From the NCBI RefSeq assembly GCF_026341775.1, contig NZ_JAPEOB010000001.1, positions 558,001 to 622,000 on the forward strand: a stretch of 64,000 nucleotides of DNA. Direction: 5' to 3'. How positions within the stretch are numbered: the first letter of the stretch is position 1; each line of letters starts with the position of its first letter. A program made the position numbers and the translations under genes. The DNA is from Streptomyces sp. NBC_00654 (GTDB taxonomy: Bacteria > Actinomycetota > Actinomycetes > Streptomycetales > Streptomycetaceae). A model generated the notes under the pieces. The model did no database searches. It was not told where the DNA came from and was given only the letters and a program-made list of their open reading frames with translations. Below are positions 34,809 through 43,474 of the stretch, piece after piece.

Positions 34809-35615
34809 CTATGCGGCAGACCGGAAGGCGGGCAGGTAGCCGCCCGACTGTCCGGCGGCCTTGGGGTGGTACGAGTTGTAGATCGGGAGCGAGACGCTGT
34901 GGAGCCAGGCGTCACCGGAGCAGAGCTCGTGCCCGGAGAACTCGTCCGCCACGCCGGAGAAGGTGAACCCGGCGTCGGCCGCCCGCTTGGCCAGGACGCC
35001 GTTCAGCACGTCCGACGCGTTGTTGATCGCACCGCGCTCGGTCTCGGTGAGCCCGGCGATGCAGCTGCCCGAGAGCTTGTAGAACCGCGGGTAGCCCAGC
35101 ACGACCACATGGGCCTGCGGAGCCTTGGCCCGGATGCTGCCGTAGAGCGAGTCGAGGCGCGACGGCAGGGAGGTCTGGATCTGCGAGACCGCCGAGTTCA
35201 CACTGCTGACACAGGTGGCCTCGCTGGACAGGACGCAGTCCTGCATGACATCGGCGAACCCGACGTCATTGCCGCCCGCGGTGACGCTGACCAGCGATGT
35301 CGACGAACTCAGCACGCCCAGCTGGCTGCTGGCGACGGAACTGGTCGTCGCCCCCGAGCAGGCGACGAAGTCGAACGAGGCGGGGGAGTTCGCGGCTGCC
35401 CAGAGGTACGGGTAGGCCTTGGTGCTGCGCCGGCAGTCGCCGCTGTCGGAGATATAGCTCCCCGCGCCGACGCCGGAGGAGTAGGAGTCGCCGAGCGCCA
35501 CATAGCCGCCCGCGGCGGCCGAGTCGGCGGCAGCGGCGGGCCCGGCGACACCGAGGGCGGCGACGGCCGCGACAGCCAGGGTGGAGACGGATGCCCAAAT
35601 TCTTCGTACTGACAT
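34809..35615 (-). CDS. Secreted SGNH/GDSL-family lipase
   Basis: 268 residues. A signal peptide (basic RRIWASV, hydrophobic core, cleavage after GPAAAA near residue 30) shows secretion. Block I is ALGDSYSSGVGAGSY with the catalytic Ser, block III is GGND, and the His/Asp region is YHPKAAG. Six cysteines probably form three disulphides as in the Streptomyces rimosus/coelicolor extracellular lipases. It hydrolyses esters outside the cell. Confidence 0.93.
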   Translation of the reverse strand: MSVRRIWASVSTLAVAAVAALGVAGPAAAADSAAAGGYVALGDSYSSGVGAGSYISDSGDCRRSTKAYPYLWAAANSPASFDFVACSGATTSSVASSQLGVLSSSTSLVSVTAGGNDVGFADVMQDCVLSSEATCVSSVNSAVSQIQTSLPSRLDSLYGSIRAKAPQAHVVVLGYPRFYKLSGSCIAGLTETERGAINNASDVLNGVLAKRAADAGFTFSGVADEFSGHELCSGDAWLHSVSLPIYNSYHPKAAGQSGGYLPAFRSAA

Positions 35616-36265
35616 GGCTGCCAGCCCTTCGAAGTGTGGGGGTGGGTGGGGGGATTGGTGGAGCGCCCCAGTTTCTAGCAGCTCTTGGTACCCGCCGGTA
35701 ATGGCCTGGCCAGAAGTCGTCTGATATGCCCGAATGATCGTTCGGGAGGCGATGCTCCGCGCGTAGATAAACCCTCAAGTCGGTGTGAGAACCGGCAATT
35801 TCGGGCGAACTTTCAGCGGAACACGGCGCGGCCGATGACACCGACACCCAACCTCCGGCGGCCGACGGGCGGCATGGGGGCACGGCGCCATCGGGCACGG
35901 CGCCATCGGGCACGCGCACGCAGCGACGCCCGTTCGCTGCCGAGGGGGCCGGCTCCGGGGCCGGCTTCGAGACCGGCTTCGAGACCGGCTCGGACGGGCC
36001 GGCTCCGGCTTCGAGACCGGCTTCCGGGGCCGGCCCCGGTGGGACCTCGGTCGGTGTCCGCCGGGTTATCCGTGCGGTGGGGCATCGGGGTTCGTGAGTA
36101 GGTCAGTTGTTTACTGTCTGGAATGTGTGTTCGGTCAATTCTGGCTGAGGGGAAAGAAAACAGGCCACATCCGCTCCGGCCTGTTTGCCGGGACTCGGTT
36201 CGACGGCAGCATGACCAGGCTTGAGCGGTGCGTTGCGCCGCGGAGCGAGACGGTCGGGGGTACTG
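35616..36265. other. 650-bp intergenic region between the lipase and Crp-family genes
   Basis: Divergent promoters should lie here. It holds repeated CGGCGCCATCGGGCA (35881-35915) and several GGCTTCGAGACC units (~35960-36025). A leader hairpin AAACAGGCC / GGCCTGTTT (36157-36165, 36177-36185) lies about 80 nt before the Crp-family start. The stretch 36100-36190 is AT-richer than its surroundings. No convincing gene was seen. Confidence 0.5.
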
Positions 36266-36973
36266 GTGAATCACGCATGGCCGCCGTCCACATTTCTCGG
36301 CCGGTTGCGGGACTCGACGCGGGAAGAACTCCTGAGCCAGGGAACCCCGATGAATTATCCGCCGTCCCGCGCCTTGCTCCGGCAGGGCGACGACAGCCGG
36401 CACGTCCTGTTGCTCACGAGGGGCGTCGTGAAGGTCGTCGCCAGCGCGGAGAGCGGTTACGACATGCTGCTCGCCGTCCGCATAGCGGGTGACCTGGTCG
36501 GTGAGATGGCGGCCTTCGAGGAGCGCCCCAGGTCCGGCACGGTGATCGCGTGCAGCGACGTGAACGCGCGGATCATCCAGGTGCGGGCGCTGGAGAGCTT
36601 CCTCTCCCGCCACCCGGACGCCCTGCGGGCCGTCCTCCATATGCAGTGCGCCCGGCTGCGCTGGGCCAACCGGCGCCGGATCGACTTCCAGGCGTACGAC
36701 TCGCTGACCCGGCTGGCCAGGGTCCTGGCCGAGTTGAGCCAGGCCTACGCCCGGCCCGAACCGGACAGTGACGGCAAGCGCTGCGACCTCGGCGTGACGC
36801 TGACACAGAAGGAACTCGCCTCCCTGGCAGGCCTCAAGCTCAACACCGCGGAAAAGAACCTGGCCGTGCTGACGGCTCAGGGGCTGGTGGAACGCAGTTA
36901 CCGAAACATAACCATCTGTGATGTTCCGAAGCTGCTTGAATTTGCCAAAGTCGTGGCTGAAAACCCGTACTGA
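36266..36973 (+). CDS. Crp/Fnr family cyclic-nucleotide-responsive transcription regulator
   Basis: 235 residues. The cNMP-binding barrel (~10-120) retains the phosphate-binding cassette: Gly79-Glu80 in LVGEMAAFEE and Arg89-Ser90 in RPRSGTV, the residues that hold cAMP in Crp. A long dimer helix follows. The C-terminal winged helix includes LTQKELASLAGLKLNTAEKNLAVLTAQGLVERS. No cysteine cluster or haem ligand is evident, so it should sense a cyclic nucleotide. The GTG at 36266 with GGGGG five bases upstream is chosen. It lies 93 bp upstream of, and in line with, a nucleotidyl-cyclase homologue, suggesting that it reads that enzyme's product. Confidence 0.88.
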   Translation: MNHAWPPSTFLGRLRDSTREELLSQGTPMNYPPSRALLRQGDDSRHVLLLTRGVVKVVASAESGYDMLLAVRIAGDLVGEMAAFEERPRSGTVIACSDVNARIIQVRALESFLSRHPDALRAVLHMQCARLRWANRRRIDFQAYDSLTRLARVLAELSQAYARPEPDSDGKRCDLGVTLTQKELASLAGLKLNTAEKNLAVLTAQGLVERSYRNITICDVPKLLEFAKVVAENPY

Positions 36974-37021
36974 TACGGGATCACTTTGCGTACGCACTCC
37001 TAGCCTTTCGGGCAGCACTTC

Positions 37022-37040
37022 ATGGGCAGCGTCTGCCCAT
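37022..37040. promoter_or_regulatory. Inverted repeat ahead of the cyclase gene, candidate Crp site
   Basis: ATGGGCAG-CGT-CTGCCCAT is a perfect 8-bp-arm palindrome 27 bp upstream of the cyclase GTG start. The spacing and symmetry suit a dimeric regulator such as the adjacent Crp-family protein acting as repressor, although it is not the enterobacterial Crp consensus. Confidence 0.45.
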
Positions 37041-37066
37041 CACCTGCCCAGAGAGGAAATGATCGG

Positions 37067-37876
37067 GTGGCTGCGTGGCCTGACTTCTATCCCTGCACCT
37101 GCATTGCCGTGGACGCGCAGGGCTACGGAAGCAACAACGACCGTAGGCAGTCCGAAATCCAGCACGATCTGCCGCGGCTTCTCGACCGCGCCGCCAGGAG
37201 GGCGGGCCTGGACCGCGCGCAGTGGCAGATTCAGCACAAGGGCGACGAGCAGCTGGCGGTGCGGCCCGTCGACGGCCAGGAACCGCGCCTGGTCGACGAC
37301 TACGTCCGCCATCTTGCCGCCGAACTGCGCGCGTTCAACGCCCAGAGGGTTCCCGAGGCACAGCTGCGGCTGCGGGCCGTCATCCATCAGGGGCTGGTGG
37401 AACTGGCCGACAACGGCTTCGCCGGTACGGCCGTGGTGGCCACGGCGCGTCTGCTGAACGCGGATCCGCTCTACGACGCCCTGGCCGCGCACCCCGAGGC
37501 CGACCTGGTGCTGCTGCTGTCGGACGAGGTCTTCCGGTCCGTGGTGGCGGGCCGTCATACCACCCTGCTCCCGGAGGACTTCACCCGCGTCGCCGTCCGG
37601 GTGAAGGAGTACGAGGCCACGGCCTGGCTGCGGGTCCCCGCGCTCGGCGCGTCCGCCGCCTCCTCACGCCGGCCCGGGACCACGGAAACGGGGAAATCCG
37701 TGGACCCTGCGTCGGGGGAGCCCGCGGCGGTCCGGCCGGAGCCGGCCGCCGCGGGCAGTTCCGGGGGAACGGGCATCAGCCACGCATACCGGGCGGACAA
37801 CATCAACGTCACCCATGTCGCCGGCTCCGTCGACGCCCGGGGTGCCGTCTTCGGCTTCGGGAGCTCCGGTGGCTGA
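37067..37876 (+). CDS. Class III nucleotidyl cyclase homologue with C-terminal signalling motif (PycC-like)
   Basis: 269 residues. Residues 10-195 read as a class III cyclase fold: CIAVDAQGYG with Asp16 on the first strand and HKGDEQLAV with Asp60, 44 residues apart, the spacing of the two metal-binding aspartates in adenylate cyclases. LRAVIHQGLVELADNGFAGTA then VVATARLLN (Arg128) corresponds to the late active-site helix, although the usual Asn is replaced. A Pro/Glu/Ala linker follows (~200-240). The last 26 residues include GSVDARGAVFGFG, shared with the next protein. Start GTG 37067 follows AGAGGA. It overlaps the next gene by 8 nt. The product nucleotide (cUMP, cCMP or other) cannot be told. 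Confidence 0.7.
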   Translation: MAAWPDFYPCTCIAVDAQGYGSNNDRRQSEIQHDLPRLLDRAARRAGLDRAQWQIQHKGDEQLAVRPVDGQEPRLVDDYVRHLAAELRAFNAQRVPEAQLRLRAVIHQGLVELADNGFAGTAVVATARLLNADPLYDALAAHPEADLVLLLSDEVFRSVVAGRHTTLLPEDFTRVAVRVKEYEATAWLRVPALGASAASSRRPGTTETGKSVDPASGEPAAVRPEPAAAGSSGGTGISHAYRADNINVTHVAGSVDARGAVFGFGSSGG

Positions 37877-40151
37877 CGAACCGGACCCGCACGACGGGCC
37901 GGCCGTACCGCCCGTATCCGCTGCCGACGAGGACATCGCGCCGCCCGCGTCGGACGACATCGCCGGTGAGCCGGAACTGGGGGAGGACATCCTCGGCCCG
38001 GATGCCGGACCGGATCCGGCTCCGGTTCCCGAGCGGCGCAAGGAGCCGGACGAAGGGGAGGAGGACGAACGGGGCTACGACGATCTGCGCCGCGTCCACC
38101 AACTCGTCAACAACAACTTCTACGGCGCCGTCGACGCCTCCGGAGCGGCGTTCGGTTTCGGCGCCGTATCCTCCCCCGGTCTCGCCCCCGGGACGATCGA
38201 GCCCGAGGAGATGAACCGCGCCCTGCGGTTCTACGTTCCGCCGCGGCCCTGCTTCGACGAGGCGCTCGGGAAACTGCGCAAGGACGCCTTCGTCGTGCTG
38301 ACCGGGGAGGACAGCTGTGGCCGGGGCGCGGGTTCCCTCGCCCTGCTCAGGGAGATCCTGGGCGAGGAGGCCAGGCTGCGCAGCCTGTCGCCCGCCAACG
38401 CCCTCGCCGAGCTGGCCGCGTCACGGGACCTCAAGCCGGGCCAGGGGTACGTCATCCTCGACTACGTCGGCGAGCTGAACGTCGAGGCCGTGCAGGCGTA
38501 CTCGATCAGGCGGCTGAGCGAGGAGCTGGGCCGCAAGGGGTCGTACCTGGTGATGACGGCGGGTGGCACGACCCGTCGGCGGCTGGCACTGCGGGACCAC
38601 TGCGTGCCGTGGCGGGCTCCGGACCCCTTGGAGCTGTTCGAGCACTGCAGGGACCGGCTCCCGCGCAGCACCCTCGCGCCGGACATCGAGCGGGAGTTGC
38701 GGGAGCGGGTGGGGGAACAGCGCCGACCCGCGGACATAGTCGCGGCGGCCGAGGTCCTGTCCCGGGAGGGCGCGGAGAAGGCGCTGGACACCCTTCGGGA
38801 CCGGTGCCGAGAGCTGGTAAGGGAGTTGTTCCACAAGCAGCCGTGCGCGGACGACCTGATCCCGCTGGCGGCCCTGGCCTTTCTGGAGGGCATCCCGGAG
38901 CGGACGTTCGAGAAGCAGTGTGCGGTGTTCGCCGCCTTTGTGCGCGACTGGGAACAGAGTGGCGAGACGCCGGCCGCGGAGCCGGACAGCGAGGGCAGGA
39001 CGGCGTTGCGCGGTGCGGTGGCCCAGCAGTCCCGGGCCCGGTGGAAGGAACGCGCGGTGGGGCTCGTGACCACCGAGCACCGGTCCGGGCCGAGCCGGAA
39101 CGCCGGGCGCGGCGAGCGGTATCTGGTCTTCACCGAACCGCGCGTCCGCGAGTTCGTCATCGCGGAGCTGCACGAGTTGTACGGCTACGAGCTCTGGTAC
39201 CCGATGCGCCAGTGGCTGGCCGAGATGGCCCTGGTGGGTGATCTGGGCACCCGTACGGAGGTGGCCCGCGGCGTCGCGCTCCTGGCCCGGCACGCGCTCG
39301 CCGAGGTCGACGAGAACATGCTGAAGGTGTGGTCCGAAGGGCTCATCAGTCAGCGAGTGACCGCCGCGCTGACGCTGCAGTTCATGTGCGACACCGAGCA
39401 TCTCGCTCCGCAGGCCCTGTACATCGCCCTGGGCTGGGCGGAGAACAGCGGGCCCCGCCGCGCCGTGACGTCGGCGATGGCGCTGACGGGCCGCCTGGGC
39501 TCCCTCTACCGCCTGGACGCGCTCAACCAGCTCTGGTTGCTGATGCACCGCGGGGAGCGGATCGCGTTCTCGGCCCACCGTTCGCTGGTCCTGCTGCTGC
39601 AGTCCGCCGAACAGGACCCGGAACGCGCGCTGCTCATCCTCCGGTACGTACGGACAATGATCGCCCAGGCCGCGCCGGGGTCCAAGGAGCGGTCGATCGC
39701 GCTGCGGACAGCCATCCAGCTTCTGCGGGCCGAACGGCCGGAGGCCCCCGAACCCATCACTTCGGCCCTCCTGCGCACAGCCCCGGACAGCGCCCGTCAC
39801 CTCGGGTCCCTGTGGGCGGACGTCCTGCACAGCGGCCATCGGAGCCGGGCGGTCGGCGCGCTGTGCCGCACGCTCGTGCAGCTGCGCGACGACCCGTCCG
39901 TCACCGGCGCCGTACGCGCACTCGGCGAGGCCATCCGGAACGCCATGAGCGCGCCCCAGTGGGCCGCGCTGTGCCACCACCTGTCCATCGCCCTGAGGCA
40001 TCCCGACTACGCGATCCCCGGCGCCCGCGAACTGGCGCAGGTGCTCCTCGGATCCCTGCGCGGCCGACCACCGGGGAATTCCCGGCGCACCACCGCGTCG
40101 CTCATACCCACCACTCCCTTCCCTTCCGCTCAAGGAGGCCGAAGCACGTGA
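37869..40151 (+). CDS. Degenerate P-loop (STAND-like) / alpha-solenoid protein with N-terminal signalling motif
   Basis: 760 residues. An acidic disordered N-terminus (1-75) precedes NNNFYGAVDASGAAFGFG (81-98), matching the tail of the cyclase. FVVLTGEDSCGRGAGSLALL (141-160) is a Walker-A-like loop with Arg in place of Lys, and GYVILDYVGEL (194-204) resembles Walker B. Residues ~450-745 are helical repeats (HEAT-like) with many Ala/Leu/Arg pairs. This is the layout of STAND-type sensors: signalling tag, NTPase, ligand-sensing solenoid. Nucleotide hydrolysis is doubtful. GTG 37869 with GGGAG five bases upstream is preferred to an ATG at 37815. The stop overlaps the SPFH start by 4 nt. Confidence 0.7.
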   Translation: MADEPDPHDGPAVPPVSAADEDIAPPASDDIAGEPELGEDILGPDAGPDPAPVPERRKEPDEGEEDERGYDDLRRVHQLVNNNFYGAVDASGAAFGFGAVSSPGLAPGTIEPEEMNRALRFYVPPRPCFDEALGKLRKDAFVVLTGEDSCGRGAGSLALLREILGEEARLRSLSPANALAELAASRDLKPGQGYVILDYVGELNVEAVQAYSIRRLSEELGRKGSYLVMTAGGTTRRRLALRDHCVPWRAPDPLELFEHCRDRLPRSTLAPDIERELRERVGEQRRPADIVAAAEVLSREGAEKALDTLRDRCRELVRELFHKQPCADDLIPLAALAFLEGIPERTFEKQCAVFAAFVRDWEQSGETPAAEPDSEGRTALRGAVAQQSRARWKERAVGLVTTEHRSGPSRNAGRGERYLVFTEPRVREFVIAELHELYGYELWYPMRQWLAEMALVGDLGTRTEVARGVALLARHALAEVDENMLKVWSEGLISQRVTAALTLQFMCDTEHLAPQALYIALGWAENSGPRRAVTSAMALTGRLGSLYRLDALNQLWLLMHRGERIAFSAHRSLVLLLQSAEQDPERALLILRYVRTMIAQAAPGSKERSIALRTAIQLLRAERPEAPEPITSALLRTAPDSARHLGSLWADVLHSGHRSRAVGALCRTLVQLRDDPSVTGAVRALGEAIRNAMSAPQWAALCHHLSIALRHPDYAIPGARELAQVLLGSLRGRPPGNSRRTTASLIPTTPFPSAQGGRST

Positions 40152-41224
40152 ACTACCCCGTCATCGCCGAGCACATCCTGGCCACGGTCCAGGGCACCTG
40201 GTGGTCCCGGCGTCGCCGTCGCGACGACGTGCCGCAGCTGTCGCCCGGCGCGGTCTACGTCTTCAGGGTCGGCGGGAACTACCGCCCGTACCCCGAGGGC
40301 ATGGTGTTCGACCCGTCCCACCCCGACGTGATCGATGCCTCCTCCGTCAGCCTGGTCGACACCCGGGCGCGCCTGGTCGAGGTGGAGCGCACGCTCCCGT
40401 CGCTGAGCGAGGCGGACAACTTCACGGTGCGGACGTCCTTCACCTGTCAGGTGACCGATCCGACCGTCATCGCCCGGCAGGGCATCATCGACGTCACCGT
40501 TCCGTTGCGCGCCTACCTGGTGGCCGACGGGGACCTGCCGAGGGTGAGCGCCGGACACCGCGTGGAGGAGGTCAACGCGGTACGGACCGAGGTCAGTCAC
40601 CGTATGACCGCCTACAGCGCGATCGTGCCGCCGCGGGTCGCGGGGATGAGCGTGGAGTTCGTCAGCGCCGAGGTCCACGCCTCGCAGGATCTCCGGGACT
40701 GGGAGCAGAAGCTGCGCGACGAGCGTCGCCTCTGGGAACTCCAGCGGGGGCAGCGCGACTTCGAGACCCAGGACGCACTCCGGATCGCGGAACTGCTCTC
40801 CCAGGGCTCCGATCATGTGGACGCCTTCGGTATCGCCCGGAAGGAGATCGACATCACCGAGGCGGCGGCCCGCATCCACCGGATCACCCAGGAGAAGTCG
40901 GCCCGCAGCCACGAGGCCGAGACGTCGGACCGGACCCACGCGCAGGCGCGGGAGACTGCGGAGGCGCAGATGCGCCGCGACATGCTGCTGACGCTGCTGC
41001 GGCAGATGGGCGGCAGCGAGTACATCGACTACCACCAGGTCCTCGAACAGGTCCTGCGGGAGACGGGCGGCGGTCAGGGTGCGCCCGGCGTCGGAATCGC
41101 CGCCGGTGCCGGCCGCATGGTCGAGTCGGGACCGGTGCGCCCCGGCCGCACGGAGGCGGGCCGGAACGGCTCGCGCGACCCGCAGGGCGGTTTCGTCAAG
41201 GACGAGGACGATCTCGTTGACTGA
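40148..41224 (+). CDS. SPFH/band-7 (stomatin-like) domain protein
   Basis: 358 residues. From ~40 to 200, VYVFRVGGNYRPYPEGMVFDP, ARLVEVERTLPSLSEADNFTVRTSFTCQVTDP and IDVTVPLRAYLVADGD give the strand pattern of band-7/prohibitin domains. A long charged helix (~195-300) suits oligomerisation. No strong membrane span is present, so it may assemble on the membrane through a partner. The GTG follows AAGGAGG and overlaps the previous stop (GTGA). Eukaryotic and bacterial relatives form large membrane-associated cages; here a scaffold for the neighbouring membrane proteins is inferred. Confidence 0.65.
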   Translation: MNYPVIAEHILATVQGTWWSRRRRRDDVPQLSPGAVYVFRVGGNYRPYPEGMVFDPSHPDVIDASSVSLVDTRARLVEVERTLPSLSEADNFTVRTSFTCQVTDPTVIARQGIIDVTVPLRAYLVADGDLPRVSAGHRVEEVNAVRTEVSHRMTAYSAIVPPRVAGMSVEFVSAEVHASQDLRDWEQKLRDERRLWELQRGQRDFETQDALRIAELLSQGSDHVDAFGIARKEIDITEAAARIHRITQEKSARSHEAETSDRTHAQARETAEAQMRRDMLLTLLRQMGGSEYIDYHQVLEQVLRETGGGQGAPGVGIAAGAGRMVESGPVRPGRTEAGRNGSRDPQGGFVKDEDDLVD

Positions 41225-42665
41225 CTTCCTGACGAACCTTGTGACGGCTCCCGACACGGCGGATCGACAGGGCGCCGACCACGATGCCGCCGCGCGTACC
41301 ACCGGCCGCCGGGCCGCCGCCCGCACCGCCGAGGATGTGCCCGCCGCACGCACCACCGGGGAGGGGGCCCCTGCCCGGACCGCCCGTCGTCCCCGCGGCT
41401 TCGACACCGCACGACGGCTGCGGTCCCTGACCGGCGTGGACGAGGAACTGCTCGCCAGGGTCCGGTACGAGCGGAGCAAGTACACGGCCCTGGGCGGGGT
41501 GGTGCTCGGCACTTCCGTCATCGCGGCGTTCTCCATGTGGAACTTCGCGACCGAGGCGCTCGGAGGGTTCTCTCCGGTGGTCCTCGTCCCGACGGTCATC
41601 TGGATGCTGTTCGTGCTCAACCTCGACCGCTGGCTGGTCACTCCGCAGCCCAACGCGCGGCGGCGGGTCGGACCCCTTCTCACGCGCCTGCTCATCGCCC
41701 TGATGCTCGGCATGGTGATCGCCGAGCCCCTGGTACTGCGCATCTTCCAGACGGCCATCGAGCAGCACGTCGCCGATGAACGTACGGACGCGATCGACCG
41801 GTTGCGTACGAACCTGGTGCGCTGCAACCCCGTACCGTCCACGACGCGGACCATCACCCCGGAGGGATGCGGCAGGTCGTACGTCCTCTCGTTCGGCGAT
41901 ACGCCCGGCGAACGGGTCGAGGAACTGGCCGCCCTGCGTTCGGACGCCGCCGCCCTGCAGAAGCGGGTGGACCGTGACACCGCAAGGCTGGAGGGCATCG
42001 ACTCCGACGTACGGAACGAGTGCCGCAAGCTGATCCGTATAGCTGCCACCGGCCTGTACCAGCGGACGTCCGAGTGCCTGCGCCTGCGCGACAAGGCGCA
42101 GGACTACCGGGCGACCCACCGCACCAGCGAGAACGAGAAGCGGCTGACCCGTATGAACAGGCGGACCCTGGAGATCGAGGCGGAACAGACCGTGTCGCGC
42201 GGCGCCTTCCTCAAGGCACGGGCCGACGGTATCGAGCGGCGGCTGGGCGAGGAGCGCGCCAAGCAGAAGGGGATCGGTGTCCTGGAACGGATGCGGGCGC
42301 TTGACCGGCTCGCGGCCGGGAACCCGGTGCTCTTCGTGGGCATCTGGCTGGTCCGCCTGCTGTTCGTCCTCCTCGATGTGCTCCCCGTACTGGTGAAGTA
42401 CCTGAGCGGCGAGTCCGCGTACGACCGCATGCTCACCAGCGCGAGCAACAGCGCCGTCAAGATCCACGACGAGGAGGCCCGGCTCGCCGAGCGCCGGGCC
42501 ATGGCGAACATCGAGATCGCTCAGGACGCCATCGAACAGGAGGTCCGGCGGCACCGTGCCGAGTCGGAGGCGGCGTTCCGGGAACACACGGCAGCGATGA
42601 ACATCCGGGTCCGGCAGGCGGTGAACGCGCTGGAGGACGAGATCCGCCGCTCGTCGGCGGTCTGA
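41217..42665 (+). CDS. DUF4407 family membrane protein
   Basis: 482 residues. After an Ala/Arg-rich leader, LTGVDEELLARVRYERSKYTALGGVVLGTSVIAAFSMW (split over ~62-100) begins the DUF4407 domain. Membrane spans lie near 85-105, 115-135, 150-170 and ~365-390. Between the third and fourth is a long extramembrane coiled coil with four cysteines. The C-terminal ~80 residues are another charged helix. Function unknown; sometimes seen with phage-related or conflict loci. TTG at 41217 after AAGGACGAGG gives an 8-nt overlap with the SPFH gene, continuing the tightly packed operon. Confidence 0.75.
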   Translation: MTDFLTNLVTAPDTADRQGADHDAAARTTGRRAAARTAEDVPAARTTGEGAPARTARRPRGFDTARRLRSLTGVDEELLARVRYERSKYTALGGVVLGTSVIAAFSMWNFATEALGGFSPVVLVPTVIWMLFVLNLDRWLVTPQPNARRRVGPLLTRLLIALMLGMVIAEPLVLRIFQTAIEQHVADERTDAIDRLRTNLVRCNPVPSTTRTITPEGCGRSYVLSFGDTPGERVEELAALRSDAAALQKRVDRDTARLEGIDSDVRNECRKLIRIAATGLYQRTSECLRLRDKAQDYRATHRTSENEKRLTRMNRRTLEIEAEQTVSRGAFLKARADGIERRLGEERAKQKGIGVLERMRALDRLAAGNPVLFVGIWLVRLLFVLLDVLPVLVKYLSGESAYDRMLTSASNSAVKIHDEEARLAERRAMANIEIAQDAIEQEVRRHRAESEAAFREHTAAMNIRVRQAVNALEDEIRRSSAV

Positions 42666-42787
42666 CACTTCCGCCCGCGCCGGCCAGGAACACAGCAGCC
42701 GGGAACACGGAAACCAGAAACACAGCACCACGGCCGCCTCGCATGCCGGGGCGGCCGCCCGACACCGACCGGAACGGAGGGGGAAGC

Positions 42788-43327
42788 ATGACCACACCCG
42801 GGGGCGACGGCGGCGTGGACCCGGACAACGACGCCGCGGCCGACCACAGCGCGGAACTCGCGAGGGTCCTGCTGTCCGAGGCCCGTGAGGAACTCACGAA
42901 GGCCGACAGCAAAGCCGGCCTCATACTCGCGTCCCTGGGCGGGGCCCTGACCGCCCTGCTCGGCGCGATCGGCAGCGGCGTCATCGCCCTGCGGCAGTAC
43001 GCCGTCGTCCCGCAGTTCTTCCTCTGGCTGGCCTGCGCCGCTTGCGTACCGGCACTCGTCCTGCTGGGCCTGGCCATCACTCCGCGGCTCGGCAGTCCCC
43101 ACTACGCCCGCACGCACTACTTCGGCGACGCGAGGCTCGCGATGTCGGCCGCTCACCTGGAGCGGACGGTGCGCCGCACCGATGTCGTGTCCCGGGACCT
43201 GAGCCAGCTGGCGATCCTGTCCCAGATTGCCTGGACCAAATACCGCTGCATACGCCATGCACTTTTCTGGGGCACGGTCTTCTTCGCGTCCGCGCTGCTG
43301 GGCATCGTGATCGGAGCATCGACCTGA
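42788..43327 (+). CDS. Pycsar-effector-like (DUF5706 / PycTM family) membrane protein
   Basis: 179 residues. AELARVLLSEAREELTKADSKAGLILASLGG (split near 22-52) carries the Ala-Asp-x-Lys-Ala pattern I associate with DUF5706/PycTM effectors, in which a helical N-terminus leads into paired membrane spans. Three hydrophobic segments lie near 45-68, 78-98 and 157-177. In Pycsar systems, such proteins are opened by cUMP or cCMP and disrupt the membrane of infected cells. The ATG follows CGGAGGGGGAAGC. It is 122 bp after the DUF4407 gene, the only real gap in the operon, and ends just before the tRNA scar. Confidence 0.68.
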   Translation: MTTPGGDGGVDPDNDAAADHSAELARVLLSEAREELTKADSKAGLILASLGGALTALLGAIGSGVIALRQYAVVPQFFLWLACAACVPALVLLGLAITPRLGSPHYARTHYFGDARLAMSAAHLERTVRRTDVVSRDLSQLAILSQIAWTKYRCIRHALFWGTVFFASALLGIVIGAST

Positions 43328-43420
43328 GGGAAAGCGCTCAGCGTCACAGCGGCGGCCGAGGAAGGGCGGACCGCCCGATCACCGGACCTGAGCCGGTCCC
43401 AGAAGAGCCCCGGAAACCAC

Positions 43421-43458
43421 TCAGGGGCCCGACCCGCTTTCGCGGATCAGGCCCCTGA
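43421..43458. terminator. Hairpin terminator next to the tRNA-Pro remnant
   Basis: TCAGGGGCC (43421-43429) pairs with GGCCCCTGA (43450-43458). It can end both the defence operon on the plus strand and the original tRNA-Pro transcript on the minus strand. Confidence 0.75.
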
Positions 43459-43474
43459 CCTGGTGTTTCAGCTG

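Noticed and set aside
36094..36492. Plus-strand open frame covering the Crp leader
   Set aside because: Runs into the Crp gene in another frame and has no start signal or family features.
38421..40133. 570-codon minus-strand frame opposite the STAND-like gene
   Set aside because: No family features and low-complexity composition; the plus strand fits the coupled operon.
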